NCBI GenBank assembly: GCA_013398275.1
Contig: VZSE01013530.1
Location: 2,108,001 to 2,172,000 of the forward strand
Direction of reading: 5' to 3'
Source: Promerops cafer
Taxonomy: Eukaryota > Chordata > Aves > Passeriformes > Nectariniidae
DNA: 64,000 nucleotides
The notes under the pieces: model-generated
Seen by the model: only the letters and a program-made list of their open reading frames with translations
The model's database searches: none
Told to the model about the DNA's origin: nothing
In this document: in pieces, positions 24,015-34,937 of the stretch
How positions within the stretch are numbered: the stretch's first letter is position 1
How the letters are laid out: every line of letters starts with the position of its first letter
Translations under genes and position numbers: made by a program

Positions 24015-27000
24015 GAAGTACAAGGGCAGCACTCAGACAGCAGAGATGACATTAACTGCTTTCTCTTCTCCCTTTTGTTTCCCTTACAGTGTAGAGTTTT
24101 TCTGCACAAACATCTCATCACTGAGGGAATCTTAGAGGAGCCACCCAGCCTGTCCCCTGTGCCCTCAAATGCACCTGTGCTGTGAGCAGCCTGCAGGTGC
24201 TTCTCAGAGGCTGGAAATGGTGCTGGTGGTGCACTCAGTCCTCTCACATCACCCTTGTTCTGAGAATACTTCAAGTGTGTTCTGAGCATTAAATTGGCCT
24301 TGAGATGAAGCAGCTGTCTGAGTTTCCTTGGAAGGAGGCCAGCTGGCTATTAAGGAAGGCACTGGATATCCTAAGCAATGTTCCTGATCTTGTCCTTTCA
24401 TCTGGTGTCCCCTGACACAAAATGATCTCCTTCTGGGAGCTGTCTTGCAGCTCCTGAATGTATTAGAGGTGCTGGTTGAACAACTTCTCCTCTTTCCCCC
24501 AGCTCAATAGTCCTCACTCTGATTTTTAAAGCAGCTCAAAAAGCCACCCAATAACATCAACATTTGATGGCTTTAGCCTAGGATTCTACAGATATCACAT
24601 TCTCAGAGTACTCACATAACCTAAATGCTGCCTTAATAAAAAAAAGAATAGCAAAAAGCCTGTAGGTAATTAGGAACCAGGTGTACTGGAGCAGCTTTGT
24701 GCTCTCCTATCAGCTGGTGAAGCAAGGGGAGCATTCCCTGATTGCTCCCACAGCACTCAGTGCCAGATGCCAGCACCTTGTCCCACCCACTGCACTCATC
24801 ACTCTCACCACAGCTGGGCCATGTACCCTGGATTTCCTTTAAAAATAAAATCCACAGGTCAAACAAAGTCGTTAAGTATAACACTTCCTTTTTTTGCTGG
24901 AGCAAAATATACAAATGCATGAGTATTCCTTCAGAAATGTTGACCTTTTCTGCTTTTCTTCGGAGCCAGAGTAAAATCCCATTTCCCATGATTGCCATCC
25001 CTAATGAGACAGAACTGCTGCCCCCTTCACGGCTCTGCAGCTGACTCAACCAGTCACTGTGTGTAATGGCAGCATCTTGGAAAAAGGCAGGTTGAAACAC
25101 TGTGATACTTCTCCCATCATAATGGAATCATTCCCGATTAAAAAAAACACTCTTTTCACGAGTGCATTAGTTCTGTGTTTATGAAAACCTAGAGATCAAT
25201 AGGTTTTCTTAATATGTAATGCCTCTGGGTATCATATGCCACCATAAAATAAAAGAATTCCTATAAGCTGCGTGCTTGATACTCAAATGAATATTTTAAC
25301 CTTTCAGGAGAAAAAAAACCACCCCAGTTCCCCCCACACCAGCTTCCCTCAAGAATCCACTTAATCATATTTTGAAATTTAATAAGGTTTTAGGAGTGGT
25401 AACAGTGTGCTAGGTTACAGCAATGGAAGGGAATGGATTATTCTAACCTTTAACAAGAGCAAATGTGAAGGGCTATTAATTTGGGAGGTTTTCTGAGGTT
25501 GGAAACAACATCTTAGCTCCTTGAACTTTATTGTTTCATCTTCCACTGAGATTGCACAGCCATTTCCTGTTTAACTTCCCCCAGTAAGCAGCCTGGAGTT
25601 ATGGCACCACCAAACAAGCTGAAGCCACACATGGAAATTAAATTAATGCATCTCAGATAGGAGGTGAGAGCTAAAACAGAAACAGGGGAAGGCTCCTGTG
25701 CTGAGTTCTGCCACAGATCAGAGCAGATTATCACCATGGTTCTTCTGGGTTTAGACGTAGCCCATGAACAGAATCCACTCATCTCCCAGTCCCAGAGGGT
25801 GAGACCACAGGAGCTATTGTGTAACAGCAGAACAAATAATATGCAAATAACTACTTTGAAACCTAGTTCTGATCTGTGCTTTTGTTTTCACCAAAGGACC
25901 CTTCTCAATAGAGGCTTTGATCAAGCAGGCTTTGGTGATAACTTTGATAATCCTCACTAAATTATTCTGTTGTTGGCAGTAGTCTGGAATTGCCTTCATT
26001 CACTTGGTTAAAAGTTTCCATGACTTCAGCGTGTGAGTTACAGAACATCTCTGACCTGAGCTGGGAACAGACAGGAGGGAAAGGACTGGGGAGCATCTGG
26101 TGTGGAGCAGAGGGTTGGTTTGAAGTGTGCTCCTTCTTTCTGCATTTTAGAAGCAGAGGAAGGTGCAGATCTACAGAAAACTCAAGTCACTCTTACACCA
26201 TGAATTTTCAGAAACTGAATTGGGGTGCCATTTTTAGCACTATGAGCTATTTTCTGGTGTGTTGTTGACTGCAGTCTACAACAGATTTCTCGTCTATTTT
26301 TTTTTTTTTAATAGCATAATTAGCAAGAAGCTCTTGATATTTATCCTACTCAAGTCACTAGGAATGTGTGGCAGACTTAGAAAGCAACATGAGTGAGCCC
26401 TTGATTATACAGAGAACTGTCACAACCTCTGCCTGCTGAGAGAGCTCCTGGAATAAATGTGTTTGTCTCTCTCTGTTTCAGATATACCTTTTACCTCTGC
26501 ATCTCATTTGGATCCACCCCGTGGTGCCTGGGTTGAAACCCTGTTGCATCAACTTTGAATTACATTCTTTACAAGCCAGAATTATTGGGGTTTTTTAAAA
26601 GCAGGAAGAAGATAGAGCAAAATTATATAAAAAGCTTGGAAAATTTTTTTTGAAAAATTCTAATGCAAAGGGGATATAGCACACAAAGAAACACTGGGGA
26701 GGGAGAAATGCAAGGGATGGATTGTGTTAAATCAGCATGGATAAACTTTCTCACTGAAGCTCACACATGACACTGTAATCAGTCTGCACACATTTTACCA
26801 GTAACCAAGGCATCATAGCAACCTGTGTATCAGCTATACCCATGTAAGCAAGCCCACAGTTGGGGCTTTTTTTCTTGTTAAAGCTGACTACCTTTAGGTG
26901 TTTAGGGTCATTGTAGGTCACATTCATTTTTTTTTAAAGAAATATTTAATTTAAAATTTATTTAACTTTTTGGTGTTATTCAAATGTTCAAATCTGCAAC

Positions 27001-28614
27001 ACGCCACGTGGTGAGTACAGCTGTAATTCTGTTTTTCAGTCCAGCAAATCTGTAGTTTCTCAAACTGATCCCTATAGAATATCACAGCAGACTGAGATGG
27101 CTTCAGGCCTTTCTTTGTCCTCTGCAAACAGTAACGGTGACCAAAGAGCCACAGGACAGGAGCATGAAAATATGTCAAATATTCATCTTGCCAGATACCA
27201 GCCATTTCTCTAGATTTTTGCTTGGGTTGACTGGATCCCAAGATCCCATCTGGGAACCATCACAGTTCAGGACTGTGAAATTTGGCTTTTGTAGCTTCAG
27301 TGACGGAATGACCTAACACATTGCCCATGAAGTGCTCTCCCCCTGGATTTAATATAGATTTGCAAAATGATTCAGCATCGGTGGGAGATGAGGTGTGGTG
27401 AGCAGGAGAGCACAAGAGGCAATGCATGAAGCACGAGGCACTGCTGCTGCTCACTGAGGACAGCTCTGCTGGCTCATTAATTCTTAGCCTGTTGTTAATC
27501 TCAGATGCTCACTTGATTCTGCGACCCTGCCAGGTTTCCATTTAACACCACCCTCTGTAATGTTCCTTTTTCCTGCTGGTTTTCTCTCGCTGGAACACTG
27601 CTGCTCTCTAGCTTTCAAAACTCCTTGTATCCTCCACTTCTCTGTCACACACTTCACAGCTTTCCTGTCTAAATTAAGCTGAAAACATATTATTCATGTC
27701 CTAGGCAAAGATACCATGTTTCTTCTGCATGTTTTTAAAATGCAGGCACAGAAATTACTCACCTCTGAGAGGAAGGTCAGCAAAAGCAATCTATCTCCCA
27801 GGAGCAAAGGTGTAGTGGAAGGACAAATATTTACAGCACATGGGAGACATGAAGTTTCTTGGGGACAAGGTGCCCTGCAAAGCTGGATGTGTACATACAG
27901 GCAAAAATGGATCAAGTCACACATGAATGTCCTTTACCACTCACAGATGCATACAGCACCATCAGTGGGCAAGAGGGGGACTGAAGAGACTCTTGTGAGC
28001 AGTGGATTTTTACCATTTCCCTTCCTTCCTCTTATGTAGGCAGAAAAAGAACAAAGAGAAAGCAGTGGAGCATTTAACCTGCATAAGAAGATGCTGCCAT
28101 GTAGAAGGAGCTCTGATATATGTTCCTCCCTGGGAAGAAGCCTTGGCTGTGTGTGGGAAGCTCCAGGTGCTGCATGGGGAGGTCACTCTGTGCCGTTCTC
28201 AGAGAGCCCGGGGGTGGCAGGAGCCTGAGCACGGGGGGTACCTGGTGTGCTGAGGGTGTTTGTGTCAGTCACACCACGGGCAGGGCAGGGCAAAGAAACA
28301 CCAGCAGCAGGAAAGTCAGTGCTTTTGGAATAGGTGAGGCTTGTAGGAGAAATCTGGCATGGCTAAACACTCTTTATAGTCTCCAACAGGTGTTGGGGTT
28401 TTTATCTGAAGATAAAGGTACAGCCTCTAGTAAATCACCCTTTTCAGGTAAGGTTTGCATAAGAAAGGTCTGAAGCTTGGCCAGCTCTTTACAGGAACAT
28501 TTCAGCAGGGCTCTGGCTATGATGCTTTACAATTTTAGCTGTTCTATTTTTCACATATTTGTAATCCTGTAATGCTTTAGTGTATAACTAAACTCCATAT
28601 ACAGTGTCAGCTAC
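24015..28614. other. Non-coding DNA with two strong splice-acceptor-like sites
   Basis: No recognised exon or transposon. Two near-consensus 3' splice-site-like sequences occur on the plus strand. One is a long pyrimidine tract ending cccttacag at 24089, preceded by a branch-point-like attaac near 24051. The other is gtttgtctctctctgtttcag ending at 26481. A G-rich patch at about 28200-28295 carries several G-runs and a gggca triplet repeat (about 28275-28292). The 155-codon minus-strand frame at 24633-25100 has no recognisable domain. Confidence 0.5.
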
Positions 28615-28783
28615 TGTTCTCCCATTTTGGTCAGACACAACAATTCCTCTCTAGGCCTGGGAATCAAGGACACCTCACTGTCTCAGGCCCTGAGAAGTGT
28701 AAACAAAAGTGGGTTGGGGGGGAGCAAATTTGGGGTAAATGACTTCATTACCTGAAGCTGTAATTGGAAGATTAACCCCCAAT

Positions 28784-28816
28784 ATGCAAATGGACCAAAC
28801 TTGTAAAAGTATAAAA
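28784..28816 (+). promoter_or_regulatory. LTR core promoter: octamer plus TATA box
   Basis: A perfect POU/Oct-type octamer (atgcaaat) lies 18 bp upstream of a consensus tataaaa. Transcription would be expected to begin about 30 bp past the TATA start, near 28840, upstream of the LTR's own aataaa. Whether it is active is unknown. Confidence 0.5.
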
Positions 28817-28894
28817 CCCCATGAACTGTCGTGGATTTTTGGGTGTAGCCCCTGGGGGGGCTTCGTCTGCCTGAGATGTACCTGAAGGCCTTTC

Positions 28895-28900
28895 AATAAA
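28895..28900 (+). terminator. LTR polyadenylation signal AATAAA
   Basis: A perfect AATAAA followed by a T-rich stretch (ggtttttattcctttaattt) forms the R/U5 3'-end signal of the solo LTR. It could also act as a premature poly(A) site if the window is an intron transcribed on the plus strand. Confidence 0.55.
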
Positions 28901-28964
28901 TATAACCGGTTTTTATTCCTTTAATTTTGTCTAGCCTGTGCTTTTAGGTAGTCCCAAAAAGGCA

Positions 28965-31900
28965 TCAGCTGTGGCACTGACTGCCCTACCCAGACAGATG
29001 CACAACTCCCCCCTGCAGACCTAAGAAAATTCTCCCATTCACTTTCTACCTGCTCAAAGTTGTGGTGATGACCTGGAAATCACTGTGATCTAAAGGCATA
29101 TGATCAATAAACTGCCTTTGATTTCACAGATCTAAAGACAACTTCAGAAGCCTGAACTTCGGAGAGAGGGGCTGTCCTTTATGCAACCAGATTTGTCAGC
29201 AAGGGAGAGCTCTTTGATCTGGATCTTTTGCAAAGGCTTCTCCTGACCTTTCCTCCCACACACAGGCATCTCTTGGGACACATATCCAGCCAAGCCTTTG
29301 AATTCCATTCATATTCTTAGAGTTTTCTTGTGTGTTCATCCTGTATTTCAACAATTAATCTGAGAGCAAAATTCATCTTTGCTTACAAGCTTCCTGTGAG
29401 AAGAAGAGTTTGGTTTTGTATTTGGTATCTGGCTGTTGTTTCCTTTAGAGACAAGGAAGAATTTATTTAGGAATATCAAGTGTGGAACAGTGCCGTGCAG
29501 CCCTCAACTCACCTGTGTTTGGGGCAGCACTCTGAGGTAAAGGAGGGAGGTCCAGGGACCTCAGGAACCGTGTGACCATTGACATCCACCCCTGAGTTTT
29601 GTAGCACAAAACTTGCTGTGAAAAACTCCTGAAACTGGGACCAAGTGCTTACATGGCCGGGGACCCCCTGCTTTAGTAATTTCAAGCAGGCAGAGCATTA
29701 GCTGGGCTCCTGCTTGCTCAGCAGGGTTTGGGTACAGAACAGCTCACAGTTTAGGAGGCAGGTGTGTTTATCACCGACTAGAAGTGACTTAACCAGGAAC
29801 ACTTTTATTAATTGTTACAGCAACGTGTAAATGCTATTGGGCAAAGGCTTCCAGCACTACCTTTAGTTACCTGGCCAAATGTAAGAAGGATCTTCTTGTC
29901 GGGGCAGACTGGGAAGGAACAGAATTGGATAGAAAGAGCTCTTTGCAACTTGAAGCCTTAAGGCAGCCAACAGTGCCCTCTTCGGGGTTCTTGCTGAATT
30001 CCTCCAGTAAACCAGGTGGTTACAAGCTGCTGGCTGTAAAACTTTGCCTTTACTTTACTCCTCTTCCTATGCTTACACACGTGGTGTGTGCAACACTAAG
30101 CACCAGTGGAAAACAAGCCCATTCTAAAATAGTTTTTCTAATTGTTATTTTCAATATTAGATACTGACAGGTGTCAGGCAGGCTACTTGGTCTCCAGACC
30201 ATGGTCCAGCATGCTTATACTTATTTTTAGACTATATGAAGACAAAGAAAAATTTCCAACCGAAAATAAATTATAGAAGGAACTCATCAGATGCCAGTTT
30301 AGGTGCTAACGTGCTCAGGACTTGGGTCCAGGTGCAATATCATAAACCAGAAATTGTACAGACTTAGCTGAAAGTCTGAAAATTCTCCTTTGCCCCTGGT
30401 GTATCATCACTGACACAAGACCCCCGTGGGCCATGACTGGCTCCATCTTCATGCCCACTCTGCCTCCCTTCAGAGAACTTCCTACTCCACCATCACCACC
30501 TAGAAAAGTATCTCAGGAGCCCTGAAGCACTACTTTAATATAAATCACTTGAACTAGCCTTTAAATGACCTAGTCTGGCTCTTTGCCACTCGAGCCTGTG
30601 CTGTCCCAATTCTTCTTTACAGTGGGAAGTCTCGAGAGAGTTTCCTTAGGTCTTTCTGAGCAACTCTGCAAAAGCCTTTTGAGGTTCCCCTTCAGGTTAC
30701 GTTAAAACAACTATAAATTCTCAAGTTTATAAGTCAGACCTTAGTTCTAAAAGTTTTCAAAGCTTAATTAATCACAACAGCAATAGACAGCCTTCTCAGC
30801 AACTGCCCAGCAGCTGTATTGATCCTACATGTGTACTCAGCATCACTGAAGCACCAGCAAAATAATTCATGGCCAGTGACAGAATAGCTGCTACCAACAA
30901 ATTAGAACCAGAAATAAACAGCCAATGCAGAGTTATGAAAGGGAAAATAAAGTTAGATGGGCACAATTGAAATCTAGGGAGAAATAATCACAAATTCACA
31001 CACCTAGTTTCAAACACAAAACCCCTGGAGCAATAGGAATGGTGCTTTACCCATGACTACAGACAACTGTGCAGGAATCAATCTGAGGAAGGGCAGAGGC
31101 TAACAAGGAGAGGAAGGAAAAGCAAGGAAACATCTGAACAGGTAAGATTGCTTGAGATAAAAGAATTAAGGGGCTTGGTTGCTTGTCCTTCAGGTTTTGG
31201 AGATCAAGATGTAATGGAAACTCAAGGTTTTTGCTTTGTGTGAAGACAAATAAGAAAAACAAATACAGAACTACTGCAACACCAAGGCTTACTAATGATT
31301 CTGTAATAATGGAGATGGTGATGGATGCTCAGATGGTCTAGAAGACAAGGAAACATTATGAAACACAGCCAGAGCATTTAATCTGCAAAGAATCAGAATG
31401 AAGGCTTTTTATTTTCAAGGCTGTGATTCTGTAGCTCAAGCAGGCTGGATACAGCCATGGAAATGCAGTTGTCTGTGGCAGAGGAGTCACTGCCTGTGTG
31501 CTGGGGGTGCCTGAGGAGGTGTAAGAAGCACCTGCTGCTCTGCCCTGCACTGCTGTGTTTGGTTACATTCTGACTTGCCTTTTGTCCAGCATTCTGCACA
31601 TCTCCTTGAATTCCCTGCTTCAGACCAGAGTGTTAATTGCCTTTTTTTTCTTCTCCAAGGCTGCCTGTCTAGAGGCACCACACCTGGAGATGACTGCTCT
31701 GGCTCCTGAGGAGCCTGACAAGCAAACAGCTGAAGGTTCATGTGCTGGCAGAGGCAGTGATCTGTGCTGGTAATCTGTTCAGATTCTTGTTTCCTGAAGT
31801 TTTGTGAAAAAGCACAAATTACTGCTCTCACAGAACACTTGTTCATTGTCAAAAGCAAATAAAGCCCATCTCTAGCAAAAACTGATGATGTGTTTGCACA

Positions 31901-33207
31901 CTCACTTAAAAGCAAGAAGTGCAGTCAGACCAAATTACAGATTATGGAGATCTCTTGCAGCTGACTTTGCTTTAGAAGGATGAATCCAGTCTCTCTTCAG
32001 CAAGGGAGGAGAGATCACCCAGTCCCAGAGTGAGCTTTCAGCTCCACTGAGGCCCAGCCCTTGTATCACTTCATGAAAGCATAAGGAAGAAAGTTCAGTG
32101 GTAAAGAAGTTATACAACTATATATGCTTCTCAATTTCCCAATATTGTGTAAATCCTTTCCCATGTTCTCTCCTGCAAATCTATCCAAGGTATAGGTATA
32201 GGTATCTCTCCTCCAAATGCATCCAAGGTACCCCTGGCACGGACTAGACAGAAGGACAAAAATGTTTAGCTTAGGCCCAATGACAAAAAGCATTTCTTCC
32301 ACAGTCACTAATACTTTCATGTGATACTGCACTTCTTTTTTCTCTACTGTTTTTCATACAAAGGTCACACATAAACGCTGCTTTCTGCCATGTAAACGCA
32401 GACCCTTTCTATAGAAGCCAGGTAACGAAGTATCTTTTCAAGATATATTTTTTGTTTTCATGTTTTGTTTTGGACTCTTGTAAAGAGCTGCAAGACTAAA
32501 CCATCCATCAAAGTCAGCAGCCTGTATGGTGGCCAATGTATCCAATCTCCTGAGCATCACTGGGAAGCAGCTTGCAGGATGAAACGCTGGTGACAGACCT
32601 GACACACAACATTATATCTGGTGACTGCAGAAGTTAAACACACTGGTGCTTCTGCACTAAGCAGCTTTCACACTGCAAGTAGGAGGGGGAGTTATTTTTA
32701 GCCCCAGGTATTATAATTAGACATTAAAGGCTGATGTTAGAGGGGACAGTGCATGATGAGCTGACAGCCAGACAGGAGTGTTCTTGTAGCTATCGTACTA
32801 TGTGTCACTTGCAAATGGAAGCGTGGCTAAAAATACACAGCAATGGGATAAAAATACACTGTGCAAGAATTACAGAGCTAATGGCACATCCAAAACATAT
32901 GGCAAGATGCTGGCATCTTCCTACAGCAGCAGAGAATTCCCTTAATCAGACAATAAAGTGTCATTCCCTTCACTAGGGTTCTCAGAGGTGGCTCTAACAG
33001 TCTGTAAGAGGGAGGGCAGGGTGGCATTACAGCTCCAGGACTTTTCTTAGGAACCAGCTGCTTTTAGCTTGACTACACCCAACAGGTCTCTCTGTGGCAA
33101 TGAGCATGACCAAGACACAGCTTGACAGGACCAAATCCAGACTCTCAAAGTCCTGTTTGCACTCAGACACTGATCCTGCACAGCTGCTGAGGCAGACACA
33201 CCTTGGT
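28965..33207. other. Non-coding DNA, no gene recognised
   Basis: Unique-looking sequence between the solo LTR and the plus-strand CR1. Apart from one imperfect tandem duplication near 32.2 kb (listed separately), no repeat family, exon or RNA gene was recognised. Overlapping minus-strand frames at 31356-31915 reach 142 codons but have no recognisable signature and low-complexity composition. Confidence 0.5.
32168..32230. repeat. 38-bp imperfect tandem duplication with internal (GGTATA)n
   Basis: A 25-base word beginning ctctcctgcaaat at 32168-32192 recurs at 32206-32230 with three substitutions, giving a 38-bp period. The spacer is a short run of about two and a half ggtata-type units (32189-32205). 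Both features suggest local slippage. Confidence 0.8.
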
Positions 33208-33678
33208 GCTGAGAGGCTGGGGCGTGTCCAGAGAAGGGCAGCAGAGCTGGGGAAGGGTCTGGAGCACCACTCTGATGAGGAGTGACTGAGGGAGCTGAGG
33301 GTCAGAGAAAAGGAGGCTCAGGGGGCACTTTCTCACCCTCTAAAACTCCCTGCCAGGAGGTGGAGGTTGTAGCCAAGTGGGGGTTGGGCTCTTCTCACAG
33401 ATAACAAGTGACAGGATGAGAGGAAATTGCCTCAAGTTGTGTCAGAGGAGGTTTAGGTTGGATACCGGGAAAAAATTCATCACTGAAAGGGTTGTGAAGC
33501 ATTGGAAAAGGCTGCTCAGGTCAGTTGTTGAGTCACTGTCCCTGGAGAGATTTAAAAGGTGTGTGGATGTGGTGCCTGGGGACGTGGTGTAGTGGTGGCC
33601 CTGGATGTGCTGGGGATGGTTGGACTTAATGACCTTAGAAGGCTTTTCCAACCTAAGCAATCCTGTGATTCTTTGATG
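33208..33678 (+). mobile_element. CR1 LINE, 5'-truncated copy (plus strand)
   Basis: Sense-oriented CR1 3' part. It opens with ggctggggcgtgtccagaga and agggtctggagcacc, passes gaggctcaggggg, and ends with gacttaatgacctt, cttttccaacctaa and the degenerate terminal repeat gattctttgatg. The frame preserved at 33377-33592 matches the C-terminal end of CR1 ORF2, the endonuclease/reverse-transcriptase protein. Residues such as FRLDTGKKFITERVVKHW and VVESLSLERF are recognisable and the frame ends ...PGDVV. The reverse-transcriptase core is absent, so only the 3' tail was copied in. It is dead. Confidence 0.94.
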
Positions 33679-33977
33679 TGGTGGTTTTGGGAGTACAGTA
33701 GTGACTGTAGCATCCCAGGCAGGCAGTAATATCCATACCCCTACATACCAGTCAGTAAGACAATGGTTTTTAATTTACAGGGGATATTTTTTTCCCCAAT
33801 AAACTTAAAAACTGCTTGTTGGAGAAATTCGGAGGAGCTAAGTTTTGCTAAATTTTTCTCAACTACTAAGGACATATTCCTTGTCAGGATAGTGTGTTTC
33901 TGTCCCATGAGGCTGAGCAGGGGAGAGGGGCCTCCAGGCAAATGTCTCAGAATTCAGACACGGTAGTGGTGGGCAGA

Positions 33978-33991
33978 GCAGTAGATGGCAC
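33978..33991 (+). promoter_or_regulatory. CTCF-like motif
   Basis: gcagtagatggcac agrees with the CTCF core CCASYAGRKGGCRS at 13 of 14 positions, the mismatch being the first base. Vertebrate CTCF binds such sites at domain boundaries and enhancer insulators. A match of this quality can arise by chance in 64 kb, so occupancy is only a possibility. Confidence 0.35.
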
Positions 33992-34844
33992 CAGCATCCT
34001 GCCAGACAGAACAGCAGCAGAAATCCCTCCCGATGTGCTTTTCAGTATGCAAAGAAATAGTATTGCAAAAGGAATAGTGATACTAAAGATTGAAATTCCA
34101 GTTCAACTGGCAGTAATACCTCTTGATTTACACATGCCTAACCCACAGCCAGTGGCCTGGGATGCACCTTGTGTCAGAGGGATGGAAGGCAGAGATTCAC
34201 AAGTCCTCAAATGCAGCAGGTGTTTAGGGGTGCTGCCCACAGATCCTTCTGGCTGTGCTGTGGTGTTTTGAGCAGGGCAATAATTTCCCCAGTTCTGAGA
34301 GGCCTTTGTAACAAACACAGAATAGTGACAGCAGGAGGTCGGGCAGAAATGTATATTTGATCATCTTTTAGCACCTGAAGAATGGTCCTGCAGGGAATCT
34401 GTCACTGCTTATTTCTATTCCTTACTAGACATAACAAGTGCTGGAAAATGCTGTGCTCCCTGCTAAGTGACATTTCGTTCATCACTCAAACACCCAGTTC
34501 TGCCATCTCCTGAGCTTCTTCCACCCAAAAAATTATTCCTCAGATCTGACCCTTTCCTGCACCAGAGATAAAAGAAAAAGCACAGCCATGCTGCTGTTGG
34601 TACTTTGTGCTTCCTTGTCCTTTCCTTGGGCCCATCTGCCTCTACAACTCACAGTGGGGTGACTGTCCCCTTGCTGTGCACTCGTGGGGCACCTGGGGAG
34701 GTTTGCAAGGTGCTCTGCAGTTACCAGAAATCACTCTCTTGTACTGAACCAAGTAATGGGCAGGAGAAAACCTGACAAGTCCTGGGAGAGCCAAGGCCAT
34801 TAACAGTGTCACGGTGGCAGTGATCCTATTAATGAGTGACCTTC

Positions 34845-34865
34845 CAGAGCAGAGCAGAGCAGAGC
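34845..34865. repeat. (CAGAG)n short microsatellite
   Basis: Four perfect tandem cagag units followed by one further base, in a locally GC-richer stretch. Short, and probably stable. Confidence 0.8.
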
Positions 34866-34923
34866 ATTCCCTGGAGATGGAAGCAGCCAGTCCCTGCCCT
34901 TTGCTCCTCTAAGAGCTCTCTGA

Positions 34924-34937
34924 GCAGCAGAGGGTGC
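34924..34937 (+). promoter_or_regulatory. CTCF-like motif (agcagagggtgctg)
   Basis: gcagcagagggtgc agrees with the CTCF core at 12 of 14 positions and extends into ctgcc, as many real sites do. It lies about 950 bp from the other plus-strand CTCF-like word, in the same orientation. Motif evidence only. Confidence 0.3.

Larger units (their letters stand above)
28615..28964 (+). mobile_element. Solo LTR of an endogenous retrovirus-like element
   Basis: The segment shows LTR architecture in one orientation: an octamer motif atgcaaat at 28784-28791, a TATA box tataaaa at 28810-28816, a polyadenylation signal aataaa at 28895-28900, then a T-rich stretch. It closely resembles short LTRs I associate with songbird genomes. 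The proposed ends start TGTTCT and finish AAGGCA. Flanks tcagctac (28607-28614) and tcagctgt (28965-28972) share tcagct, consistent with a decayed target-site duplication, but the 5' end is inferred and could lie further in. No primer-binding site, gag or pol sequence follows, so this is a solo LTR left by LTR-LTR recombination. The family and class are not assigned. Confidence 0.75.

Noticed and set aside
24633..25100. 155-codon minus-strand open frame
   Set aside because: No domain, splice context or family signature, and an overlapping 100-codon frame exists on the other strand. Consistent with chance.
31356..31915. Overlapping minus-strand frames up to 142 codons
   Set aside because: Three overlapping frames with no shared homology. 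Typical of stop-poor purine/pyrimidine-biased DNA.
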